Shown here piece after piece: positions 33,314 to 42,463 of a DNA stretch of 64,000 nt. Position 1 is the stretch's first letter, and each line of letters begins with the position of its first letter. The notes under the pieces are model-generated. The model was not told where the DNA came from. It saw only the letters and a list, made by a program, of their open reading frames with translations, and did no database searches. The translations under genes and the position numbers were made by a program. Origin of the DNA: Pseudomonas sp. ADAK18 (GTDB taxonomy: Bacteria; Pseudomonadota; Gammaproteobacteria; Pseudomonadales; Pseudomonadaceae); assembly GCF_012935695.1 (NCBI RefSeq), contig NZ_CP052859.1, forward strand, positions 2,769,001-2,833,000, read 5' to 3'.

Positions 33314-35668
33314 TCACTGGCGTGCACTCCCCTCAATCGGCACCGCCCTGATCACCGCCCGCGTCGCCCCCGGAATCGCCTTCTCCACCGAAGGCAACTG
33401 CGGCGCCTGCACATCCGGCATGGCCCAACTGCGCTCCGGCTGCAACTCCCCTTGGGCCCGGCGCATAAACTCATAGCGGTTCAACGTAACACTGCGCCCC
33501 GCTGCGGCGTCGCGGATGATGTAAGGCCGCAAAAACACCATCAGATTGGTCTTGGTCACACTGCGGCTTTCATTCCTGAACAACGCCCCCAATCCGGGGA
33601 TATCCGACAACCACGGCACCGCGTCATTGCTCTGGCTATAGCCATCCTGCAACAACCCTCCCAGCACCATGATCTGCCCATCATCCAGCAGGATGCTGGT
33701 GTCGATCGCGCGCTTTTTGGTGACCGTCCCGGCCTCCACCGAGGCCCGTGGGTCGACACTGCTGACCTCCTGGTAGATATCCAGCTTCACCGTGCCGCCC
33801 TCGGAAATCTGCGGCCGCACATTGAGCTTAAGCCCCACCTCCTCGCGCTGCACCGTCTGGAACGGGTTATTGCTGGTTCCGCCGCCTCCGGTCACATAGC
33901 TGCCGGTGACAAAAGGAATGGTCTGCCCGACAAAAATACTCGCTGCCTCGTTATCCAGGGTCAGCAAGTTAGGCGTCGACAACACATTGGTGCCGCCCTT
34001 GCTCTTGAGTGCGCGGGCCAGGACCTTGAGGTCGAGCACCTTGCCGATCCCCGGAATGTCGACGGTGCCGTTGACCAGGCCGATATTCAGGCCCTTGGGC
34101 AGCACGTCGATGCTGGTCTTGCTGGTGGGTGCACCATTGAGTCCACTGCCACCGAGATTCACCCCGCCAAACCCGCCCTTACCTCCCAGATTGCCCGCCT
34201 GCCACTGCACCCCGAACTCGCTGGCATCGTCCTCACCCACTTCGACGATCAGGCTTTCGATCACCACCTGGGCCCGGCGCTGGTCGAGCATGTCGATGAC
34301 TTCCCGCAGGTTGCGGTACAACGGGTCAGGCGCCGAGATCAGCAAGGTGTTGGTGGTAGCGTCCGCCTGGATCGTCACGCCACCGGCACTGAACGCGGTG
34401 TTCTGGTCGCTTGCCGAAGGGCTCGCACCCTGGCTGCTGGAAGCACTGGCGCCCTGGCCGTAGCCACCGCTGCCCGAGGAGCTGCCACTGCCGGTGGGCG
34501 TGCCGCTGCTGTTTTGCGTACTGCCCTGGCCGCCCTGCGTGCTGCCGCCCATGCTGCTCAGTTTCGAGCGTCCGTTGTCGCTGGTGCCGCTCTCGCTTTC
34601 ACCGGTCAACAAGCCGCGCAGGGACTGGGCCAGCTTGCCGGCCTGGGCGTTGCGCAGGTACACCACGTGCATATTGCTCGGGTTGCTCTGGGCATTGTCC
34701 AGTTTGTAGATCAGGTTGCGCGCCAACTCCGTGCGCTCCGGGCTGCCCGCGCGGATGATGATCGAGTTGGAGCGCGGGTCGCCGATCACATTGATTTTCT
34801 GGGTCTGGTCGGCGCCCTGGTTTTCCAACAGTTCGGAGACCATCGCCGCGATGTCCACGGCAATGCCGTTCTGCACCGCCACCACATCGGTGTCGATAGC
34901 GCTTGGGGTATCGATGCCGGCGATGATCTGCGCCACCCGTGTCAGGTTCTCGGCGTAGTCGGTGATGACAATGCTGTTGTTGCCGGGGTATGCGTTGATT
35001 GGGTTGTTCGGCGAAACAATCGGGCGCAGTACCGGGATCAAGTTGACCGCGTTTTCGTATTGCAGGCGAAAGGTGCGGGTCTGCATACCATTGCCGCCCG
35101 TGCTGCCTGGGGCATAGATCGGTCCACCCAACAGTTTGGCATCGGCCTCCGGCACCACCTGAGACACCCCGCCAACGTCCACCACGCTGAAGCCCTGCAT
35201 CCGCAGCGCCGCCAGCAACATGTCGTAGGCCTGGTGCGCCGGTACCTGACCTTCACTGACCAGGGTCAGGTTGCCCTTGACCCGTGGGTCCACCAGAAAT
35301 TGCTGGCCAGTGGCACGAGACAAAGCCCGCACCACCGCCTGGATATCGGCGTCGACAAAGTTCAGTTGCACCGGCTGGTCACCCAAGGGGTTGGGCACCG
35401 TTCTGCTGGGGGCGACGGCATGACCACGAGCGCTGTTGGTCACCGGATGCTGCACCCGAGGCCGTTGCTCCGGGGTACTGAGCATCGTTTTATGGTCAAG
35501 CGTTGTGTCGCCGCTACGTCGGGTATCGGCCAAAGGCTGGCCCAGCTCACTGTCCACCAGCAAGGGCTTGGGGGTCGGTGATTGGCCGGTGCTGCACGCA
35601 CCCAATGCCAACAGCAACAGGGGCGCGACCGTGCGGCGACGCGCAGCGTTGGAAACAGACCACTTCAT
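33314..35668 (-). CDS. gspD: Type II secretion secretin GspD, lipoprotein type (HxcQ-like)
   Basis: Outer-membrane channel of 784 residues. The N-terminal signal ends in a lipobox (LLLLALGACSTG), so the secretin is itself lipidated, as reported for HxcQ of P. aeruginosa, which then needs no pilotin. N0 to N3 domains follow (VQLNFVDADIQAVVRALSRA, NSIVITDYAENLTRVAQII). A Gly/Ser/Gln-rich linker of about 60 residues interrupts N3 near residue 360-420. The secretin domain ends with LKLNVRPQISEGGTVKLDI and DDGQIMVLGGLLQDGYSQSN. Its ATG overlaps the gspM stop. Confidence 0.94.
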   Translation of the reverse strand: MKWSVSNAARRRTVAPLLLLALGACSTGQSPTPKPLLVDSELGQPLADTRRSGDTTLDHKTMLSTPEQRPRVQHPVTNSARGHAVAPSRTVPNPLGDQPVQLNFVDADIQAVVRALSRATGQQFLVDPRVKGNLTLVSEGQVPAHQAYDMLLAALRMQGFSVVDVGGVSQVVPEADAKLLGGPIYAPGSTGGNGMQTRTFRLQYENAVNLIPVLRPIVSPNNPINAYPGNNSIVITDYAENLTRVAQIIAGIDTPSAIDTDVVAVQNGIAVDIAAMVSELLENQGADQTQKINVIGDPRSNSIIIRAGSPERTELARNLIYKLDNAQSNPSNMHVVYLRNAQAGKLAQSLRGLLTGESESGTSDNGRSKLSSMGGSTQGGQGSTQNSSGTPTGSGSSSGSGGYGQGASASSSQGASPSASDQNTAFSAGGVTIQADATTNTLLISAPDPLYRNLREVIDMLDQRRAQVVIESLIVEVGEDDASEFGVQWQAGNLGGKGGFGGVNLGGSGLNGAPTSKTSIDVLPKGLNIGLVNGTVDIPGIGKVLDLKVLARALKSKGGTNVLSTPNLLTLDNEAASIFVGQTIPFVTGSYVTGGGGTSNNPFQTVQREEVGLKLNVRPQISEGGTVKLDIYQEVSSVDPRASVEAGTVTKKRAIDTSILLDDGQIMVLGGLLQDGYSQSNDAVPWLSDIPGLGALFRNESRSVTKTNLMVFLRPYIIRDAAAGRSVTLNRYEFMRRAQGELQPERSWAMPDVQAPQLPSVEKAIPGATRAVIRAVPIEGSARQ

Positions 35669-36222
35669 GAAGCTTCCTTAGCGCCAGGCGCCTGATCCAT
35701 GCGAACGGTGCCGGACAATGTGCCGGCCGAGTCTTCAGCGGTGGCCGTGCCCGTCCGTTGCAGGCGGGCCTCGGACACGTCCAGGGAAAATGCGCGGGTG
35801 TTGTCCAGCAGCCAGCCCACAACCGCCTCAGCCGGAGCCTCTTGAAAGGTCAGACGCCAACTGCCGGGGGCAGCGCTTTCGGCGGTCTCTAATTGATAGC
35901 GTCCCTTGAGCCCGGCGTCGTCGAGGGCCTGACGCAGGGCGGCCTCCAGGTCTTGCCCGGCGAGCGCTCGAGGGTTTGGGGTGGCGGTCTGCAACAACGC
36001 CTGCAAGGTCTCGGCCTGGGCCCGCAATTTCGGGGTCTCGGCTTGCCAGTAATCGAGCTTCTTCAGCGGTGGCTGGATCAGCAGCAGCCACGACAACAGG
36101 CCAATCAGCACCAAGGCTGCGCCGATGAGCAAGCGTTTTTCCCGCAAGGCCAGGCCGTTCCAAAACACCTGGCCCTGGCTGCTCAGGCGCTGCCAGCGGG
36201 CGCGATATGCAAAATTATTCAT
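35665..36222 (-). CDS. gspM: Type II secretion protein GspM (HxcZ-like)
   Basis: Inner-membrane platform protein of about 185 residues: short cytosolic start, one membrane segment (LLIGAALVLIGLLSWLLLIQ) and a periplasmic ferredoxin-like domain. It stabilises GspL. Three ATG codons in a row of frame (36231, 36228, 36222) overlap the end of gspL; 36222 was taken because it overlaps the gspL stop most closely. Sequence conservation in GspM is low, so the call rests on topology, length and position between gspL and gspD. Confidence 0.85.
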   Translation of the reverse strand: MNNFAYRARWQRLSSQGQVFWNGLALREKRLLIGAALVLIGLLSWLLLIQPPLKKLDYWQAETPKLRAQAETLQALLQTATPNPRALAGQDLEAALRQALDDAGLKGRYQLETAESAAPGSWRLTFQEAPAEAVVGWLLDNTRAFSLDVSEARLQRTGTATAEDSAGTLSGTVRMDQAPGAKEAS

Positions 36223-37363
36223 CTTCATCATCGTCGTCTCCGGCAGACTCATCGGTGTCGACCTGCTCGGTGGCCGGGACGAGGGTCCAGCCCTGGTCGT
36301 CGCGAGTGGCGCTAAAACCGGCCTCGGCCAACGCCGCTTGCCAGTCACCCTCCACGGCTGGGCTGCGACTGTCAGCCAGCAGACTCAGGTGCAGCCGACC
36401 TTCTTCGAAGACCAGGGTTTCGACGCTGCCCACCATGAACGGCATGTTGCTGCCCGCCAGCTGCAACAGGCTGGTAAAGCGCTGACCAGGGTCGCCGGCC
36501 GCGCCATTCTGGCGTGCGGCCAGTTGCTGGCGAGCCTGCTGCAACGGGTTGAGAATGATCGACAGTTCGGGGAAGGTTTGTTTGACCTGCTCACTCATGT
36601 GCGCCTTGAGTCGTTGCCCTTCATCCACTTGGCGCGCGGCATACAGGTTCAGCCCCAGGGTCCAGACCACCAGCGCCAACGCGCTGAAGGCCAGTGCCCT
36701 GCCCCAGCCGGCGGTGCCTGCATCCGCTGCCTTGAGCCGGCCATGCAGGCCCCAGGTCGGTGGCGTGCCACTCAACTGCGTTGCGCCTTCGGCCACCTGA
36801 TGCAGGTCAGCACCGCTGCGCATCAAGTCATCCAGCGCCTGCGGCCCCAATGGATGCACCGCGCCCTGTTGCAAACTGTGGCGCAGCAACAACTGTTCAT
36901 CGACCAGCGCGACGGTCAATTGCCCTGCGGCAGGTACCGGCAAGGCATAAGGCGCCGGGTACAGGCCGCGCACGTTCAACTGCGCCTGAGTCAAGACCCG
37001 GTTCAACTGCTCAAGGCCAGCCAGGGGCAGCCAGCCCACCTGAACCAGGCCGGTAGTCTCCCGAGGACCGTGGGCGACGTGCATCTGTTCGATCGGCCCC
37101 AGAATCAATGCCTGGGCCGCACACGCAACCGCCGCAGCCACTTTTGCCGACGGCAACTGCGGTAACTCCAAACTGGCCAATTGGCTGTCCCGAGGGTGCA
37201 GAAAGCACTCGGCCGTCACTGCCTTGTGCGCCTGACCCAACTGCGCCAGGCTGCTACGGCCTTCACCTGTGACGCGTCCGGCACGGTCCAGACGGACGAA
37301 TTGCACCAGGCTTTCGACACTTAACTGATCCAGCGGCGGTAAGGCAATACGCAGGCGACTCAT
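36215..37363 (-). CDS. gspL: Type II secretion protein GspL (HxcY-like)
   Basis: Inner-membrane protein of 382 residues linking the ATPase to the platform. The cytoplasmic actin-like part occupies about 1-235 (MSRLRIALPPLDQLSVESLV start, LTVALVDEQLLLRHSLQQGA), then one membrane segment (WGRALAFSALALVVWTLGLN) and a periplasmic domain ending in an unusual acidic tail SAGDDDDEDE. Start and stop overlap the neighbours gspK and gspM, so the operon is translated in a coupled way. Confidence 0.9.
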   Translation of the reverse strand: MSRLRIALPPLDQLSVESLVQFVRLDRAGRVTGEGRSSLAQLGQAHKAVTAECFLHPRDSQLASLELPQLPSAKVAAAVACAAQALILGPIEQMHVAHGPRETTGLVQVGWLPLAGLEQLNRVLTQAQLNVRGLYPAPYALPVPAAGQLTVALVDEQLLLRHSLQQGAVHPLGPQALDDLMRSGADLHQVAEGATQLSGTPPTWGLHGRLKAADAGTAGWGRALAFSALALVVWTLGLNLYAARQVDEGQRLKAHMSEQVKQTFPELSIILNPLQQARQQLAARQNGAAGDPGQRFTSLLQLAGSNMPFMVGSVETLVFEEGRLHLSLLADSRSPAVEGDWQAALAEAGFSATRDDQGWTLVPATEQVDTDESAGDDDDEDE

Positions 37364-38319
37364 GCACCCACCCGTGACCAGATCACCTGGGGCTGTCGGT
37401 CTTCGGGGCGATACAACAGCGCGTCAAGCGTGACCCGGCGCTGCTCATGCCGGGCTTGGCCCTGGAGGCGAAACCATTCACTGGTAATCCCCACCTGAAC
37501 TTCGTCCATTGCCACCTGCGGCAAACGCAAGCGGTTGACGAAGTCCCCGCGATTGATGAACCAGCGCCCGCCGTCACGCTCGCCCACCAGCGCTCGCGCC
37601 CGGGACAGGTCGAGCCCTGGCACCACGGCACTGAGCACTTCGGCGCTGGCGGTGTTGCCATTGACCCAGGTATTGCCGGGCAACACGCTGATATACGCCG
37701 CCATCCGTTGCAGCAGGCGCGGGCCCAGGCCGTCGATATCCGCCAGGTCTTCCAGGCTGCGCAACATCGGCCGCTTGGCCGGCAACACTTCGTCATTCGC
37801 CCCAGGGGACGTGTCTCGACCGCTATTGAGGCCAGTGCCATTGCTACTTGATTTGCTCAAGCGCTGATCATAGGAACTGATCACCCGCTGGCTGATGCGT
37901 TGACTGAGAGCGGCGTCGACCCCGATCAACTGGCACAGGCGCTCGAAACTTCGTAGTTGCGCCACATCCACCTGTTGACGGATGACCAGGTTGCTCAGGT
38001 TGAACTTGCCTTGCTCATCGACCAGATGCCCCTCGAAGGCCGCTCCCAGGTTCGCAGCCTTGGGCCCGACAATGGGCCTGGCCCAAGGTTGGTCAAGCCG
38101 GGTCAAGACATCCCGTTGACGCGCATCCCAAAGCATCTGGCGGCTGATCTCCAGCCCGCCCTGCAACACCCAGCGGCCCTGGATACGCAGTTGCTCGGCT
38201 TCCAGGCTACGCGTGAACACGGTCTGCCGGGTGAGCATGGCACCGGCGATGACCGCAACCACGGCGGCGATCAGCAAGGCACTGATGATCGCCATGCCAC
38301 GCTGTGAACGGAGGTTCAT
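37360..38319 (-). CDS. gspK: Type II secretion minor pseudopilin GspK (HxcX-like)
   Basis: Minor pseudopilin of about 319 residues, large as usual for GspK, which caps the pseudopilus tip. N-terminal prepilin segment RSQRGMAIISALLIAAVVAV, cleaved after the glycine; the position normally occupied by Phe+1 is Met and the conserved Glu+5 is absent, a known GspK trait. The globular part contains the SAM-like repeat LEDLADIDGLGPRLLQRMAA and INRGDFVNRLRLP. ATG at 38319 shares one base with the gspG stop; a TTG at 38322 would add one residue. Confidence 0.92.
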   Translation of the reverse strand: MNLRSQRGMAIISALLIAAVVAVIAGAMLTRQTVFTRSLEAEQLRIQGRWVLQGGLEISRQMLWDARQRDVLTRLDQPWARPIVGPKAANLGAAFEGHLVDEQGKFNLSNLVIRQQVDVAQLRSFERLCQLIGVDAALSQRISQRVISSYDQRLSKSSSNGTGLNSGRDTSPGANDEVLPAKRPMLRSLEDLADIDGLGPRLLQRMAAYISVLPGNTWVNGNTASAEVLSAVVPGLDLSRARALVGERDGGRWFINRGDFVNRLRLPQVAMDEVQVGITSEWFRLQGQARHEQRRVTLDALLYRPEDRQPQVIWSRVGA

Positions 38320-38768
38320 CAAAGTTGCCAGGAACCGATATCGGCATTCACACCGTCACCATCCGGTTGGCCGTCAGCGCCCAGGGAGAACACATCGATC
38401 TCGCCATTGGCGCCTGGGTTGAGGTAGTGGTAAGGCCGACCCCAAGGGTCATTGGGCAAGCGTTCCAGGTAGGCGCGCCAGTTGCTGTCTTTGGCATTCG
38501 CCGGGCGCTCCACCAGCACCTTCAGGCCTTGGGTTGCGGTCGGGTAACTGCCGTGGTCGAGGCGGTAGAGTTTCAGCGCCTGCATCAGCCCGCCGATGTC
38601 TTGCTTGGCGGCCGTGGCCCGCGCCTGGTCCGGTCGATCGAGCACCTTGGGCACCACCATCGCGGCCAGGATTCCGAGAATGACCACCACCACCATGATC
38701 TCGATCAGGGTGAAGCCACGCTGGCCGCGAGGGCCTGGCAACGGGGACGTGAAGTGCGCGATATCCAT
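38319..38768 (-). CDS. gspG: Type II secretion major pseudopilin GspG (HxcT-like)
   Basis: Major pseudopilin of 149 residues. Prepilin motif GQRGFTLIEIMVVVVILGIL with Phe+1 and Glu+5, and the GspG C-terminal signature LPNDPWGRPYHYLNPG followed by DVFSLGADGQPDGDGVNADI, the calcium-binding loop region. The leader before the cleavage site is rather long (about 17 residues). ATG at 38768 has AGGAATGTCGAG in front. First gene of the minus-strand run G-K-L-M-D-E-F. Confidence 0.93.
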   Translation of the reverse strand: MDIAHFTSPLPGPRGQRGFTLIEIMVVVVILGILAAMVVPKVLDRPDQARATAAKQDIGGLMQALKLYRLDHGSYPTATQGLKVLVERPANAKDSNWRAYLERLPNDPWGRPYHYLNPGANGEIDVFSLGADGQPDGDGVNADIGSWQL

Positions 38769-38916
38769 CTCGACATTCCTAGGCTTGAGTGCTTTTCGCC
38801 GCGCAGTGTTGCAAGAACACATGTCAGTCGTATTGATAATCCTCGGGAGCTTTAGTCACCAATCGGTAAAGTTGCGGCGCTAGTCTGCGGGGCTGTTTCC
38901 CGGCCAGGAGCACGTC

Positions 38917-39306
38917 ATGGGCGGCCCTCGCAACGAGCAAGGCTTTACCCTGATTGAAGTGTTGGTGGCGCTGGCGATTATCGCCGTGGCAATGGCCGCA
39001 GCTGTTCGCGTGGCGGGCTTGATGACCCAGAGCAATGGCTTGCTGCGGGACAAGTCGATGGCCCTGTTGGCGGCCCAGAGCCGCTTGGCGGAGTTGCGCC
39101 TTGAGGCCCGTTTGAGCCCCGGCAAGAAGGTCTTCGAGTGTGATCAGGGCCGACTCAGGCTGCGCTGCGAACAGGTGATCAATCCCAGCGCTGATGGCCG
39201 GCTGTTCAGGGTCAGTGTGCAGGTGCTGGACAGCACCCGCGAAGCCCCGCCCCTGGCGCGCCTGGAAACCTTATTGGGGCGGCCGCCCTTGAAAGCGGCG
39301 CAGTGA
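38917..39306 (+). CDS. gspI: Type II secretion minor pseudopilin GspI (HxcV-like)
   Basis: Minor pseudopilin of 129 residues: NEQGFTLIEVLVALAIIAVA with Phe+1 and Glu+5, then SNGLLRDKSMALLAAQSRLA, which matches the GspI pattern of a conserved helix followed by a short beta domain. It is divergent from gspG, with 148 bases between, and convergent with gspC. GspI is the partner of GspJ and GspK in the pseudopilus tip. Confidence 0.88.
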   Translation: MGGPRNEQGFTLIEVLVALAIIAVAMAAAVRVAGLMTQSNGLLRDKSMALLAAQSRLAELRLEARLSPGKKVFECDQGRLRLRCEQVINPSADGRLFRVSVQVLDSTREAPPLARLETLLGRPPLKAAQ

Positions 39307-39312
39307 GCGAGG

Positions 39313-39744
39313 TTACTGCCGAGTGAGCGTTGGCAAGGCCGGACCGTCTGGCAGCGTGGCGAGATTCACCCGGACCTTTTCGCTGCCGCGCTCGATCACC
39401 ACCCCATCGCCTTCAATAGCAGCCAAGCGTACCCCTGGGCTGAGGCGTTCTCCCGACAGAAAGCTGCGGGGCGGGCCATCGTTGAGGCTGAGGATCGCCA
39501 CCGCGCCACGGGCCCCGGCCAGCACACCCGTGACCTTGACGTCCAGCGGCGCCGGAACATTGGAAAACCATTGTCGCGCCGGGTTGTCGCTATGGGCGGC
39601 CAGCGCCTGGGGCGTGATCGCCGGCGTGTGGGACTCGGCGGACGTCAACAATAGCGACGTCCAGGTCACCACTCCGGCCAGTACCGTCAGCAACGCCAAC
39701 GCCTGGACGGCCTGGGCGGGTGAAAAACGATGGGCGAATGCCAT
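39313..39744 (-). CDS. gspC: Type II secretion protein GspC, short form (HxcP-like)
   Basis: Protein of 143 residues with one N-terminal membrane segment (VQALALLTVLAGVVTWTSLL) and a periplasmic homology region (PLDVKVTGVLAGARGAVAIL, SLNDGPPRSFLSGERLSPGV, LAAIEGDGVVIERG). That region binds the secretin N0 domain. The C-terminal PDZ or coiled-coil domain of most GspC proteins is absent, as in HxcP. It lies between the plus-strand gspI and gspH on the opposite strand and ends 7 bases from gspI. Confidence 0.88.
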   Translation of the reverse strand: MAFAHRFSPAQAVQALALLTVLAGVVTWTSLLLTSAESHTPAITPQALAAHSDNPARQWFSNVPAPLDVKVTGVLAGARGAVAILSLNDGPPRSFLSGERLSPGVRLAAIEGDGVVIERGSEKVRVNLATLPDGPALPTLTRQ

Positions 39745-39859
39745 GGGCGGGACCTCCTGTTTGTCCGTCCCGACAGCCTACAGGTCAATTCGCACGTTTT
39801 TATTTCACAGACTCATCATGTTCATCGTGCAGGATCGAATTAACGCCAGGGAGCGCACC

Positions 39860-40321
39860 ATGACCCGAATCAAACAACAGGGCTTCACCTTGATCGAGCT
39901 GATGGTGGTGTTGGTGATCATCGGCATCGCCAGCGCCGCCATCAGCCTGAGCATCAAGCCGGACCCGCTGCGCCTGTTGCGCAAGGACGCCGAGCGTTTG
40001 AGTCAGCTGTTACAGGTGGCCCAGGCCGAAGCCCGTGCCGACGGCCGGGCAATCACCTGGCGGGCAGACGCCAAAGGCTTCCGTTTCAGCCGGCCGACAG
40101 ACGACGGCTTGGGCTTGGAGTTCTTCAACCGCGACGAGCAACTGCGTCCGCGCCCCTGGGACAGCACGCCAATGCAAGTACGCATCGAGCCCCGGCAACT
40201 CCTGATACTCAATGCCGAATGGATCAACCCGCCGCTGCAAGTGGTGTTGTCCGACGGGCAACACAGTCTCAGCCTGCAACGGGACGCGGCTGGACTACTG
40301 CGGGTGGTGAACCAGCCATGA
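39860..40321 (+). CDS. gspH: Type II secretion minor pseudopilin GspH (HxcU-like)
   Basis: Minor pseudopilin of 153 residues: KQQGFTLIELMVVLVIIGIA with Phe+1 and Glu+5, followed by a GspH-type beta domain (LLRKDAERLSQLLQVAQAEA, GRAITWRADAKGFRF). The frame is open far upstream (39323), but ATG 39860 begins just before the prepilin motif and follows AGGGAGCGCACC. Its stop overlaps the start of gspJ, so the two are coupled. Confidence 0.9.
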   Translation: MTRIKQQGFTLIELMVVLVIIGIASAAISLSIKPDPLRLLRKDAERLSQLLQVAQAEARADGRAITWRADAKGFRFSRPTDDGLGLEFFNRDEQLRPRPWDSTPMQVRIEPRQLLILNAEWINPPLQVVLSDGQHSLSLQRDAAGLLRVVNQP

Positions 40322-40929
40322 AGAACCGGCAGAACGGTTTCACGCTGATCGAGGTCATGGTGGCGATCATGCTGATGGCGGTGGTCAGCCTGATCGCCTG
40401 GCGCGGCCTGGACAGCGTCACCCGCGCCGACAGTCACTTGCAGGCCAGTACCGAACAGACCGAAGTGCTGTTACGGGCACTGAATCAGCTGCAGCAGGAC
40501 GTCAGCCTGCGGGCCGGGATTGAGTTGGCGCTACCGGACAACGCCGAAACGCCGGGCCCGGCTCCGGGTGCCCTGCCAGCGTTGACGGTGCGCAGTTCCG
40601 ACAGCAAGGGCTTTCGCCTGGAGCTGATCCGCAGTGCGGCGAATCCGAGTACCGGCTTGCAACGGGTACGCTGGTGGCTCAAGGGCGACACCTTGTACCG
40701 GGCGATTGCACCGCCACAGGACCGGTATCCACTGCCCGCGCCTCGGGATGCGGTGGCGGTGCTGAATCAGGTGAGTGATGTGCAGGTGCGGGTCTGGGAT
40801 GCGGACAAAGGGTGGCGGCAATTGAGCGGGAATCGGCAGGAGAATCCGCTGGGAATGGAGATCAGTCTGGTGCGTGAGACGCCTCAGGGGGTTGAGCGGT
40901 ATCGGCAGGTGTTGGGGCCTTTGAATTAA
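40318..40929 (+). CDS. gspJ: Type II secretion minor pseudopilin GspJ (HxcW-like)
   Basis: Minor pseudopilin of 203 residues: RQNGFTLIEVMVAIMLMAVV with Phe+1 and Glu+5, then LIAWRGLDSVTRADSHLQAS and ALNQLQQDVSLRAG, the GspJ pattern, and a C-terminal domain with RVRVWDADKGWRQL. ATG overlaps the gspH stop (ATGA). It is convergent with the anti-sigma gene and ends 26 bases from it. Confidence 0.9.
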   Translation: MKNRQNGFTLIEVMVAIMLMAVVSLIAWRGLDSVTRADSHLQASTEQTEVLLRALNQLQQDVSLRAGIELALPDNAETPGPAPGALPALTVRSSDSKGFRLELIRSAANPSTGLQRVRWWLKGDTLYRAIAPPQDRYPLPAPRDAVAVLNQVSDVQVRVWDADKGWRQLSGNRQENPLGMEISLVRETPQGVERYRQVLGPLN

Positions 40930-40954
40930 TGGGGTTGGCTCTACAGCCAGAAAC

Positions 40955-41878
40955 CTAACTCAACAACACCACCCCACCCGGCAACTCCGTGCACTTGGCA
41001 CCATAGGCATCACGGATCAGCAACGCCACACCCGCCAACTGGTTGAGGTTGAAACGCGCCTGCACCCGCCGCTTGCCCAGCTCGGCATTGAGCAGCACCA
41101 GCATCCCCGGGCGATAACGGTTGATCTCGTCAATCACCGTGTTCAGGGTCGCGTTGTTGAACACCAGTACCTGCTCGCGCCAGGCGATCACCGCCTGGGT
41201 ATCCACGGCCACCGGTTCACCCAGCCCGGCAGCGTCGTAACTCAACTGGCTACCGCTGCCCAGGCGGACACTGCGCCCGGCGACCTGCACCAACAGTGAA
41301 CCGTCGATGCAGGTCACGCAGACGCTGTGATCGGTATTGCGAACATTGAAGCGCGCCCGGGCGGCAGTGACCCAGCCGGTGCCCGCCTGAACCCTCAGCG
41401 GCTGCGCGGCACCGGCCATCACCTCGACCTCTCCTTCCAGCACCTCGATGCCCTGCTCGCGGCGACTGATACGGGTCTGGGTATTGAGCTCCAGGCTGAC
41501 GCCGTCACCCAGCTCGACCCGGCGTTGTTCACCCACCTCGGTGCGATAGTCCGCCGTAAGCCCTGCAAAGCCACCGGGCACCGTGAACCGCACCATAAAC
41601 AACGCAGCCGACGCCGCAATCGCACCGCCCAGAAAAGCCCGCCGCCCGAAATGACGCGGTTGCTGCTGCTCGGCGGCAGGCGCCAGTTGGTGCCACAACA
41701 CCTTGGCCTGCTCGAAGGCCTGGGCATGCTCCGGGCTCTGGGCGCACCACTGGCGTAAGGCCTTGGCATCGGCGACAGTGGCCTGGCCCGAGGTCAGGAG
41801 AACCAGCCAGTCCCGGGCTTCGCCGCGTAGCTGGCTGTCGGGTATATCCCGAGCGGTGGGGAGGCTAAAAATATTCAA
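40955..41878 (-). CDS. vreR: FecR-family anti-sigma regulator (VreR-like)
   Basis: Membrane regulator of 307 residues. The cytosolic N-terminal DUF4880 domain (LRGEARDWLVLLTSGQATVA, about 17-60) binds the sigma factor. A membrane segment follows the twin-arginine-like RRAFLGGAIAASAALFM. The periplasmic FecR domain has YRTEVGEQRRVELGDGVSLE, and a DUF4974-like end follows (FNNATLNTVIDEINRYRPGM). In PUMA3-type signalling it transmits the state of the sensor protein to the sigma factor. The start is a TTG at 41878, because the conserved domain begins almost immediately; the ribosome site is weak. 39 bases downstream of the sigma gene. Confidence 0.87.
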   Translation of the reverse strand: MNIFSLPTARDIPDSQLRGEARDWLVLLTSGQATVADAKALRQWCAQSPEHAQAFEQAKVLWHQLAPAAEQQQPRHFGRRAFLGGAIAASAALFMVRFTVPGGFAGLTADYRTEVGEQRRVELGDGVSLELNTQTRISRREQGIEVLEGEVEVMAGAAQPLRVQAGTGWVTAARARFNVRNTDHSVCVTCIDGSLLVQVAGRSVRLGSGSQLSYDAAGLGEPVAVDTQAVIAWREQVLVFNNATLNTVIDEINRYRPGMLVLLNAELGKRRVQARFNLNQLAGVALLIRDAYGAKCTELPGGVVLLS

Positions 41879-41917
41879 GCGCGCAGGTACTCACGGATTT
41901 TTCCAGGGACTCAACAC

Positions 41918-42463
41918 TTAAGACGGTTTTCCGGCACCGGGACCGAACCGCTGGATCACTTTTCTTTCCAGGCGCTGTGCGCAGTGCCCCAGGGCGGCCT
42001 TGATTTCCTTCTCGACCATGCGGGTAGAGATGCCGAAACGCTGGGAGATTTCCAGGTGCGGCGCCTCTTCCAACCGAGCGGCAATGAGGATCTTGCGCCT
42101 CCGCGCCGGCAGCTCGTAGAGGGCCTTGACCAGTGACTGGATTTCTTTCTGGCCACCCACCACCCGTGAGGGATCCTGGGCTTCGTCCACCGTAAGCAGC
42201 AGCTCTTCGACTTCACTGCCGGTCAACAGTCGGGCATCCGCCTGGCGCCGGTCGGCGGCGATGTTCAAGGCCATGCGGTACAGGTAGGCATTGGGTTGCA
42301 ACAGGTTTGGCGGTTCGTCCATGCGGTCAACCCGCAGGTAGGTTTCATGCAGGACATCGTTGGCCAGGTCTTCCGACCCCAGGCGTTTGCGCAAGCGCAC
42401 CCTGAAGTCCTCGTAGGACGCCAGGAACAACCTGACCATCGGACTGTGCCCGGTGTCTTTCAT
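41918..42463 (-). CDS. vreI: ECF sigma factor of the iron-starvation type (VreI-like)
   Basis: Sigma factor of 181 residues. Region 2: FLASYEDFRVRLRKRLGSED, LANDVLHETYLRVDRMDEPP and NAYLYRMALNIAADRRQADA; region 4: LVKALYELPARRRKILIAAR and HLEISQRFGISTRMVEKEIK. In P. aeruginosa VreI drives the hxc genes and others under phosphate limitation together with PhoB. ATG at 42463 overlaps the stop of the sensor gene and has AAGGAG upstream; a longer form from 42493 is possible but has no site. Confidence 0.9.
   Translation of the reverse strand: MKDTGHSPMVRLFLASYEDFRVRLRKRLGSEDLANDVLHETYLRVDRMDEPPNLLQPNAYLYRMALNIAADRRQADARLLTGSEVEELLLTVDEAQDPSRVVGGQKEIQSLVKALYELPARRRKILIAARLEEAPHLEISQRFGISTRMVEKEIKAALGHCAQRLERKVIQRFGPGAGKPS

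Noticed and set aside
32260..33351. Plus-strand frame opposite gspE
   Set aside because: Shadow of the ATPase gene, no recognisable domain.
33281..35581. Plus-strand frame of 766 codons opposite gspE/gspD
   Set aside because: Antisense shadow of the secretin gene; low-complexity His/Gln/Arg-rich protein without ribosome site.
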